A stretch of 6,408 bases of DNA, from contig VGGT01000110.1 in assembly GCA_016868485.1 (NCBI GenBank), forward strand, positions 1-6,408. The letters run 5' to 3'. The stretch is from Bacteroidota bacterium. GTDB lineage: Bacteria; Bacteroidota; Bacteroidia; UBA7662. The translations under genes were made by a program, and so were the position numbers. The notes under the pieces were generated by a model, which saw only the letters and a list, made by a program, of their open reading frames with translations, was not told the origin of the DNA and did no database searches. Below, piece after piece: positions 1 through 5,166 of the stretch (positions are counted from its first letter, which is position 1; every line of letters begins with the position of its first letter).

Positions 1-2698
1 CACCAAACGCAAAACCGGTGGCGCCCTTTTGGGCGACCGCATACGGATGAACAGCATCCACAACCCCCGGGTGTATATGCGTTCCCTCGCCACCCGGCAG
101 AGCAACCTTGCCTTGAGCAAGCATGTGCGCGATGCCCTCGACATTGTGAAGGCGGTGGGTTATGACCTGCTGATCCTCGAAACCTCAGGCATTGGCCAAA
201 GCGACACCGAAATCATCGACCACAGCGACGTCTGTCTCTACGTGATGACCCCCGAATACGGGGCGGCCACCCAGCTCGAGAAGATCGATATGCTCGACTT
301 TGCCGACCTCATTGTGCTCAACAAATTCGATAAAAGAGGGGCACTCGATGCCCTACGCGATGTGCAGAAACAGGTTCAGCGAAACAGGGGCCGTTGGGAG
401 GTCGACCCATCGGAGATGCCGGTTTTTGGCACCATGGCCTCGCAGTTCAACGACCCCGGCATGAACCGCTTGTTTGGCGCGGTGGTGCACACCCTCTGCG
501 AAAAAACCGGGGCGGATCTGCGGTTGCCTTCGGTAGATGCCAAGGGTGAATCCACCAAAATACACATCATTCCACCGCATCGAACCCGCTACCTCAGCGA
601 AATCAGCGAGGAGATCCGTCGGCGGAGTCTTCATGCGGGCGAACAAGCCCGATTGGCGGGTCAACTGCAGTCGGTTATGCAGTTGAAGGAGCAGTTGAAG
701 ACGCCCAATTCAGGGGACAAGGGAGCAGAATTGCATCAACCGACAGCCGTAGCCGCATGGCTTGAGGCCGAACAACTCAGGATTGAGCGACAAATGGATG
801 GGGAGCTGCTGCAGGAATTGCAGGAATGGGATGAGCGGGTGGCGGCCTACCGGGCTCCGGTGTACCGCTATACGGTTCGGGGCAAGGTCGTGGAGGTTGA
901 AACCCATACCGAAAGCTTGAGTCGATTGCGCATCCCCAAGGTGAGTATGCCCCGCTACAGCGGCTGGGCCGATCGGGCACGCTGGCTGTGGGCCGAACAG
1001 GTGCCGGGTCGATTTCCATTCACCGCCGGGGTGTTTCCCTTTAAACGCGAAAACGAGGATCCTACCCGTATGTTCGCCGGAGAGGGTGGGCCCGAGCGCA
1101 CCAACAAACGATTCCATTATGTGTCGTTGGGGCTACCCGCCCGGCGGTTGAGTACGGCCTTCGATTCGGTAACCCTCTACGGCGAGGATCCCGATTTGCG
1201 GCCCGATATCTATGGCAAGATTGGCAATTCGGGGGTAAGCGTCTGCTGCCTCGACGACGCCAAAAAGCTGTACAGTGGCTTCGATTTATGCGATCCAGCG
1301 ACCTCCGTGTCGATGACCATCAACGGCCCGGCCCCCATGTTGCTCGGTTTTTTCCTGAATGCAGCGATCGACCAGCAGTGCGAGAAGTACATCCGCGCCG
1401 AGGGTTTGGAGGCGGAGGTGGAACAGTGCATCCAAGAGAAATACCAGAAGAAAGGGGTTGCGCGTCCGCGCTACGGCGATGGGTGTTTGCCTGAGGGCAA
1501 CAACGGACTCGGACTGCTGCTGCTGGGTGTGACGGGTGATGAGGTGCTGCCGGCCGATGTTTATGCCCGCATTAAGGCAGAAACCCTGCAACAGGTGCGC
1601 GGAACGGTTCAGGCCGACATCCTCAAGGAGGACCAGGCGCAGAACACCTGTATTTTCAGTACGGAATTTGCCCTTCGGTTGATGGGTGATGTGCAGGCCT
1701 ACTTCACCCGAAACCGGGTGCGCAACTTCTATTCGGTCTCCATTTCTGGCTACCATATTGCCGAGGCGGGGGCTAATCCGATCACCCAATTGGCTTTCAC
1801 CCTGGCCAATGGGTTCACTTTTGTGGAGTATTACGTGGGGCGCGGCATGCAGGTCGATGATTTCGCGCCGAATCTGAGTTTCTTTTTTAGCAACGGCACC
1901 GACCCCGAATACGCGGTGATTGGTCGTGTGGCCCGCCGCATTTGGGCCCGAGCCTTGCGCTACCGATACGGTGCCAACGAGCGCAGCCAGATGCTCAAGT
2001 ACCACATACAAACCAGCGGCCGGTCGTTGCATGCGCAGGAAATCGACTTCAACGACATCCGCACCACCCTGCAGGCGCTCTATGCGATCTACGACAATTG
2101 CAATTCGCTGCACACCAATGCCTACGATGAGGCCATCACCACGCCTACAGAGGAGTCGGTGCGCCGGGCCATGGCCATACAGCTGATCATCAACCACGAG
2201 CTGGGGCTCGCCAAAAACCAGAATCCGCTGCAGGGGGCATTTATCATCGAGGAGCTCACCGATTTGGTGGAGGAGGCTGTTCTGCTCGAATTTGACCGAA
2301 TGACGGAGCGGGGTGGGGTATTGGGGGCCATGGAAACGATGTACCAGCGCAACAAAATCCAAGAGGAGAGCATGTATTACGAAATGCGCAAGCATACGGG
2401 CGAGCTCCCAATTATTGGCGTGAATACCTTTTTAAGCAGTAAGGGGTCGCCCACGGTGGTGCCGGCTGAGGTGATCCGGGCCACGGAGGATGAGAAGTGC
2501 GCGCAGTTGGAGGCGGTGGGTGCCTTACATCAGTTCCGCCGGGTCGAAGTAGATGCCCGTTTGGAGTCGCTGCAGGCAGTTGCTGCCCGTGGCGATAATA
2601 TGTTCGATGAATTGATGGAGGCCGCGAAGGTATGCTCGCTCGGCCAAATCACCGCGGCTCTGTATGAGGTGGGCGGTCAATACCGCCGGAATATGTAG
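1..2698 (+). CDS. icmF: Fused isobutyryl-CoA mutase IcmF, C-terminal 898 residues (5' end outside window)
   Basis: IcmF interconverts isobutyryl-CoA and n-butyryl-CoA using adenosylcobalamin, and carries its own GTPase chaperone that loads and protects the cofactor; it is cytoplasmic. The frame is open to the left edge (first full codon at 2), so the TTG at 29 is not the start. The missing N-terminus, roughly 200 residues by family length, should hold the B12-binding domain and the P-loop. Visible in order, numbered from the first full codon: the rest of the MeaI-type G domain (KRKTGGALLGDRIRMN at 3-18, SGIGQSD at 62-68, base-recognition NKFD at 107-110), a helical linker at about 190-320, and the mutase TIM barrel from about 330 to the end. 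In the barrel, GVFPFKR puts Phe at 345 (bases 1034-1036), AQNT puts Gln at 547 (1640-1642), and GYH places the catalytic His at 585 (1754-1756). Methylmalonyl-CoA mutases have Tyr and Arg at the first two positions, so Phe/Gln favours isobutyryl-CoA over methylmalonyl-CoA. Ends at TAG 2696-2698. Confidence 0.95.
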   Translation, partial: TKRKTGGALLGDRIRMNSIHNPRVYMRSLATRQSNLALSKHVRDALDIVKAVGYDLLILETSGIGQSDTEIIDHSDVCLYVMTPEYGAATQLEKIDMLDFADLIVLNKFDKRGALDALRDVQKQVQRNRGRWEVDPSEMPVFGTMASQFNDPGMNRLFGAVVHTLCEKTGADLRLPSVDAKGESTKIHIIPPHRTRYLSEISEEIRRRSLHAGEQARLAGQLQSVMQLKEQLKTPNSGDKGAELHQPTAVAAWLEAEQLRIERQMDGELLQELQEWDERVAAYRAPVYRYTVRGKVVEVETHTESLSRLRIPKVSMPRYSGWADRARWLWAEQVPGRFPFTAGVFPFKRENEDPTRMFAGEGGPERTNKRFHYVSLGLPARRLSTAFDSVTLYGEDPDLRPDIYGKIGNSGVSVCCLDDAKKLYSGFDLCDPATSVSMTINGPAPMLLGFFLNAAIDQQCEKYIRAEGLEAEVEQCIQEKYQKKGVARPRYGDGCLPEGNNGLGLLLLGVTGDEVLPADVYARIKAETLQQVRGTVQADILKEDQAQNTCIFSTEFALRLMGDVQAYFTRNRVRNFYSVSISGYHIAEAGANPITQLAFTLANGFTFVEYYVGRGMQVDDFAPNLSFFFSNGTDPEYAVIGRVARRIWARALRYRYGANERSQMLKYHIQTSGRSLHAQEIDFNDIRTTLQALYAIYDNCNSLHTNAYDEAITTPTEESVRRAMAIQLIINHELGLAKNQNPLQGAFIIEELTDLVEEAVLLEFDRMTERGGVLGAMETMYQRNKIQEESMYYEMRKHTGELPIIGVNTFLSSKGSPTVVPAEVIRATEDEKCAQLEAVGALHQFRRVEVDARLESLQAVAARGDNMFDELMEAAKVCSLGQITAALYEVGGQYRRNM

Positions 2699-2713
2699 TG
2701 GGCTTTGGGTGTT

Positions 2714-2796
2714 TGAGCCAATGCTCGAATAGTCTGAGAAAATATTCGAGGAGTCCGAGCCAATGTTTGAGTAGTCTGAGCAATGCTTGAGAAAAG
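2714..2796. repeat. Degenerate 21-bp tandem repeat, four units, just after icmF
   Basis: Units run 2714-2734, 2735-2755, 2756-2776 and 2777-2796. The first three are exactly 21 bp; the last is 20 bp, having lost one C. The shared pattern is roughly TGAGCCAATGCTCGAATAGTC, with conserved anchors YGAG at the start, an AAT core and AGTC at the end of the first three units. Unit 1 contains the small inverted repeat GAGC-CAAT-GCTC, and unit 4 retains AGC-AAT-GCT, so individual units could form short hairpins. The array begins 16 bp after the icmF stop codon. It is too short and too degenerate for CRISPR and has no unique spacers. Its role is unknown; it may be a replication-slippage array or a remnant of a dispersed intergenic repeat. 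Confidence 0.75.
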
Positions 2797-2804
2797 ACCC
2801 TACA

Positions 2805-2830
2805 AAGCGATCGCTTAATGATAAATTAAG
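2805..2830. repeat. 12-bp perfect palindrome followed by an overlapping AT-rich inverted repeat
   Basis: AAGCGATCGCTT at 2805-2816 is a perfect 12-bp palindrome. It overlaps a second inverted repeat, CTTAAT at 2814-2819 and ATTAAG at 2825-2830, with a 5-bp loop. The palindrome contains GCGATCGC, which is both a known octamer and a GATC site. Possible roles are a protein-binding site or a weak transcript-end structure after icmF. There is no T-run, so it is not a standard intrinsic terminator. What is certain is only the symmetry. Confidence 0.5.
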
Positions 2831-3064
2831 TGAAATAGGAGATCAGATTAATCTTGAAATACAAGATTTGGCATTAGAACAGGTGTGGCTGTACTAGAGT
2901 GCAAAAGAGGCGCTGCATCCAAAATTAGCTTGAAAAAAATTTTGAATTATGGCAAAATATTTGTATTGTTGTAAAAAGAAGACTTGACTTCTTTAAAAAA
3001 AACGGGGCGAAACCGAAAAGCCTTAAGAGTAGGAGAAATATAAATAATTAAAAAACCAGGTAAA

Positions 3065-3403
3065 ATGGATACACAAAAAGTCGACATGTTTTTAATGACA
3101 AACAGCAAGTTCTTTGAAAGTCACCAACTGAACATGATTAGAGAGCGATTAATTGTCTTGGATGATTCAAAATGGTCTATGCTTTCAACAATTCAATTTA
3201 ACGACCCAACAACCAGTCTTATTGTATCAATCTTAGCAGGGAGTTTAGGTATAGATAGATTTATGATTGGAGATACAGGTATTGGAGTTGGTAAGCTTCT
3301 TACTTGTGGCGGGTTCGGTATCTGGACAATTATTGATTGGTTCATGATTCAAAATGCCACAAGAGAAAAGAACATGCAGAAAATTCAACGATTTTTGTAT
3401 TAA
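3065..3403 (+). CDS. TM2-domain membrane protein
   Basis: A 112-residue protein with a TM2 domain, two membrane helices joined by a short conserved turn, spanning about residues 47-95. The signature is clear: GSLGIDRFMIGD at 59-70 (the DRF motif in the turn after helix 1), then GVGKLLTCGGFGIW at 74-87, and an Asp (D91) in helix 2. The first 45 residues form a soluble N-terminal extension (MDTQKVDMFLM, then DDSKW and IQF) that I recognise as typical of Bacteroidota TM2 proteins. The C-terminus is a short basic tail. The molecular role of TM2 proteins in bacteria is not established; the domain is named after eukaryotic members related to beta-amyloid-binding protein. The start is the ATG at 3065, chosen because it gives the family N-terminus; there is no Shine-Dalgarno, only an A-rich leader. 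This is the first gene of the four-gene cassette, and its stop overlaps the next start by one base. Confidence 0.9.
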   Translation: MDTQKVDMFLMTNSKFFESHQLNMIRERLIVLDDSKWSMLSTIQFNDPTTSLIVSILAGSLGIDRFMIGDTGIGVGKLLTCGGFGIWTIIDWFMIQNATREKNMQKIQRFLY

Positions 3404-3819
3404 TGCCTCTTGATAGGAAGAAGCTATATTCATTATTGATTATATCCTGTCTAGCAGGGTATATTTGGCTGTATTATAGCATTGCATCTACGGCGAAGGA
3501 GGGCAAAACAACATACGGTTGCTTATTAAAGAACCTAGCAAACATGCCCTGTCCTTCCTGTGGTTCAACACGATCTATCATCTCATTGACAAAAGGAAAT
3601 TTCGACGAAGCCTTTGGCATAAATCCGATAGGATATATAATAGCTCTTATCATGCTCGTTGCTCCTTTATGGATTATTTACGACATGATATTCAAAAATA
3701 ACTCATTATTCAAGTGTTATCAAATTATTGAGCGTCAACTTAGAAAACCTAAGTATGCCGTTCCATTGATTGTACTGCTGATCATCAATTGGATTTGGAA
3801 TATCTCAAAAGGGTTATGA
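3403..3819 (+). CDS. DUF2752 family membrane protein with CPxCG motif
   Basis: A 138-residue protein. The start is taken as the ATG at 3403, which overlaps the TM2 stop codon as TAATG; an earlier in-frame ATG at 3337 lies inside the TM2 gene and would add 22 residues of unlikely sequence. Three membrane helices are predicted by eye at about 8-26, 75-96 and 118-134. Between the first two sits the DUF2752 hallmark MPCPSCGSTRS at 48-58, with cysteines C50 and C53, followed by the second hallmark FGINPIGY at 71-78. The paired cysteines in a CPxCG context could bind a metal or form a disulfide, and a further C40 lies nearby. The family has no established biochemical function. Its coupling to the TM2 gene on one side and to another membrane-protein gene on the other suggests a multi-subunit membrane assembly. 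Confidence 0.88.
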   Translation: MPLDRKKLYSLLIISCLAGYIWLYYSIASTAKEGKTTYGCLLKNLANMPCPSCGSTRSIISLTKGNFDEAFGINPIGYIIALIMLVAPLWIIYDMIFKNNSLFKCYQIIERQLRKPKYAVPLIVLLIINWIWNISKGL

Positions 3820-4253
3820 TACATATAAAGAAATTTAGTTACGAACCTGGTGAACATGAGGCTGAGGCTGCTTCCAGCAGTTATTTGATGTCATTAATTG
3901 CAATTATTGTTGGCGTACCCTTGCCAATAGTCAATTTAATAGCCACGTTGATTTTTTATTTAGGTAATAAAAAGTCAACTTATTTTGTTCGCTGGCATTG
4001 CACACAAGCCCTACTTTCACAATTATCAATGCTCTTCATTAATAGCTTTGGATTTTGGTGGACAATATCAATATTATTCACAGACGAGACAATCACAAGT
4101 AGATACATTGCCTACGTAATTGCAGCAATAATTTTTAATCTGACTGAATTTGTTGCAACCATTTATACAGCAATTCAGACAAGGAAAGGAATCCATATAG
4201 AGTGGTGGTTTTATGGTTCATTGACAAACTTAATTTGCAGGTCTAAATCATGA
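3816..4253 (+). CDS. Multi-pass membrane protein, DUF4870/Tic20-like
   Basis: A 145-residue integral membrane protein. I place the start at the ATG at 3816, which overlaps the preceding stop as ATGA; an in-frame ATG at 3789 would add nine residues encoded inside the DUF2752 gene. Residues 1-21 are polar and acidic (EPGEHEAEA at 10-18). Hydrophobic segments follow at about 23-49, 62-89 and 97-121, with a further semi-hydrophobic stretch at 128-141. The most telling motif is YFVRWHCTQALL at 56-67, placed after helix 1 and the loop GNKKST. It resembles the FVRFHAxQxL motif of DUF4870 and Tic20-like membrane proteins, in which this segment leads into helix 2. The family call rests on that motif and topology only, so another small membrane family is possible. 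The last base pairs overlap the M48 protease start as ATGA, so the two are probably translated together. Confidence 0.75.
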   Translation: MIHIKKFSYEPGEHEAEAASSSYLMSLIAIIVGVPLPIVNLIATLIFYLGNKKSTYFVRWHCTQALLSQLSMLFINSFGFWWTISILFTDETITSRYIAYVIAAIIFNLTEFVATIYTAIQTRKGIHIEWWFYGSLTNLICRSKS

Positions 4254-5053
4254 GAAGGATCATTCTACAAGGTCTAATGACCATACTCCTTTTTTTCGGG
4301 ACTTGGTATGCCCTAACACAAATTGACTGGATTAAAATTTTTAAAGTCAAGCAAGTAACTGTCAAGACGGAGCAAAAACTAGGAGAGCTTTTTTGGGAGG
4401 TTTTTAAAAAGTCAGAGATAGAAATGAATAACGCTCATGTCCTTCACTCGATCGATAGTATTGTATCACATATCTGTAAAGCAAATAAGATTGATAGAGG
4501 TAAGTTAAAGGTTCATGTTCTGAACAAGGAAGACATTAATGCTTTTGCTTTGCCTAATGGCCATCTAATCATTTACAGTGGTCTAATACTGAATTCAGAC
4601 AATCAAGAAGAGTTAGCAGGTGTGATTTCCCATGAAATTGCACACATAGAATTGAATCATGTGATGAAGAAATTAGTAAAAGAAATTGGGCTTTCAGTTT
4701 TAATCTCTATGACAACTGGAAATAGTGGTACGGAGGTTATCAAGGAAACTGCAAAAATGCTTTCTTCCTCCGCATTTGACAGAAATTTAGAAAAGGAAGC
4801 AGACATTAAAGCCGTTGATTATATGCTAAATGCAAATGTAAATCCCGAACCGTTTGCTGACTTTTTGTATAAACTTTCAGAAACTGAACATGAATCAACA
4901 AAATATTTAACATGGATAAGTACACATCCCGACTCAAAAGAGAGAGCAGAATATATCATTGAATACAGCAAGGCCAAAGGGACAGAATTCAAACCAATTT
5001 TAACGAATGAAACATGGGGCAAGTTGAAGATAACATTGAAGGGCATGGAATAA
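4250..5053 (+). CDS. Membrane-anchored M48 family zinc metalloprotease
   Basis: A 267-residue protein. An N-terminal segment at about 4-24 (after MRR) is a single membrane anchor or an uncleaved signal; by the positive-inside rule the remainder would lie in the periplasm. There is no lipobox cysteine. The peptidase domain spans about 65-245. The zinc motif HEIAH at 128-132 supplies two histidines and the catalytic glutamate E129, and it continues as IELNH with H136. The third ligand is E183 in EKEAD (181-185). The late family motif STHPDSKER at 224-232 is also present; its histidine matches the position described as an extra zinc contact in BepA-type enzymes. All catalytic elements are intact, so activity is expected. 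Relatives include BepA, LoiP and Oma1, which degrade or process misfolded envelope or membrane proteins. It lacks the C-terminal TPR repeats of BepA. Its start overlaps the upstream stop as ATGA, making it the last gene of the cassette. Confidence 0.93.
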   Translation: MRRIILQGLMTILLFFGTWYALTQIDWIKIFKVKQVTVKTEQKLGELFWEVFKKSEIEMNNAHVLHSIDSIVSHICKANKIDRGKLKVHVLNKEDINAFALPNGHLIIYSGLILNSDNQEELAGVISHEIAHIELNHVMKKLVKEIGLSVLISMTTGNSGTEVIKETAKMLSSSAFDRNLEKEADIKAVDYMLNANVNPEPFADFLYKLSETEHESTKYLTWISTHPDSKERAEYIIEYSKAKGTEFKPILTNETWGKLKITLKGME

Positions 5054-5166
5054 TTTCTATTGACATTTTTTTTCGTTGGTCTATCAATTGCCTTTTCTTA
5101 GTTTTATTTGATGTGATTTAACCCCACTCTACTAAAGTTAATAGAGCAGTGGACCGATAAGAACCC
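5054..5166. other. Convergent 113-bp spacer between the M48 gene and the tolC-like gene
   Basis: Two transcripts converge here, so terminators for both are expected. I see a run of eight T at 5066-5073, 13 bp after the M48 stop, but no stem in front of it. CTCTA at 5127-5131 and TAGAG at 5142-5146 form a 5-bp inverted repeat with a 10-bp loop and no T-run on either strand. Neither is a convincing intrinsic terminator. The stretch is AT-rich like the cassette, so the composition boundary lies at about 5160, next to the end of the tolC-like gene. Confidence 0.5.

Larger units (their letters stand above)
2699..3064. other. AT-rich 366-bp spacer between icmF and the TM2 gene
   Basis: I see no convincing gene here. 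The left part carries a degenerate 21-bp tandem repeat and a palindrome, listed separately. A 7-bp inverted repeat, CAAAATT at 2920-2926 and AATTTTG at 2938-2944, has an 11-bp loop but neither the G+C content nor the T-run of an intrinsic terminator. The promoter of the downstream four-gene cassette should lie here because the next gene upstream is 366 bp away. The best Bacteroidota -7-like match (TAnnTTTG) is AATATTTG at 2956-2963, one base off, but no TTG sits at the usual distance upstream, so I do not call a promoter. An AGGAG at 3031-3035 is about 29 bp from the next ATG, too far to be a ribosome binding site. The A-rich stretch just before 3065 is typical of Bacteroidota leaders. Confidence 0.6.
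3065..5053 (+). other. Probable four-gene operon: TM2, DUF2752, DUF4870-like, M48 protease
   Basis: Four plus-strand genes follow one another with no gaps. Gene 1 stops and gene 2 starts in TAATG (3401-3405). Gene 2 ends inside ATGA at 3816-3819, where gene 3 starts. Gene 3 ends inside ATGA at 4250-4253, where gene 4 starts. Such overlaps normally mean translational coupling on one mRNA. All four products have membrane segments, and the block is AT-rich: a sampled 60-base line at 4081 is 35% G+C by hand count, against 58% at 1381 and 65% at 5581 in the flanking genes. A single transcription unit reading from the spacer before 3065 is therefore likely. Confidence 0.8.

Noticed and set aside
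1286..2395. Long open frame of 369 codons on the minus strand
   Set aside because: It lies fully opposite icmF, whose plus-strand product is a clear family match. GC-rich genes commonly leave long antisense frames, and the translated sequence shows no recognisable domain.
2714..2796. CRISPR array
   Set aside because: The units are directly adjacent with no unique spacers, are degenerate, and no cas gene is present.
2974..2978. TTGAC as a -35 promoter element
   Set aside because: No -10-like sequence lies at the right distance, and Bacteroidota use a different promoter consensus.
3337..3402. Upstream in-frame start for the DUF2752 gene
   Set aside because: The added 22 residues are encoded inside the TM2 gene and are unlike the family N-terminus. 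The TAATG overlap at 3403 is the more natural start.
3789..3815. Upstream in-frame start for the DUF4870-like gene
   Set aside because: It would overlap the DUF2752 gene by 31 bases. The ATGA junction at 3816 matches the style of the next junction at 4250.
5127..5146. Intrinsic terminator between the convergent genes
   Set aside because: The stem has only 5 bp with a 10-bp loop and no T-run follows on either strand.
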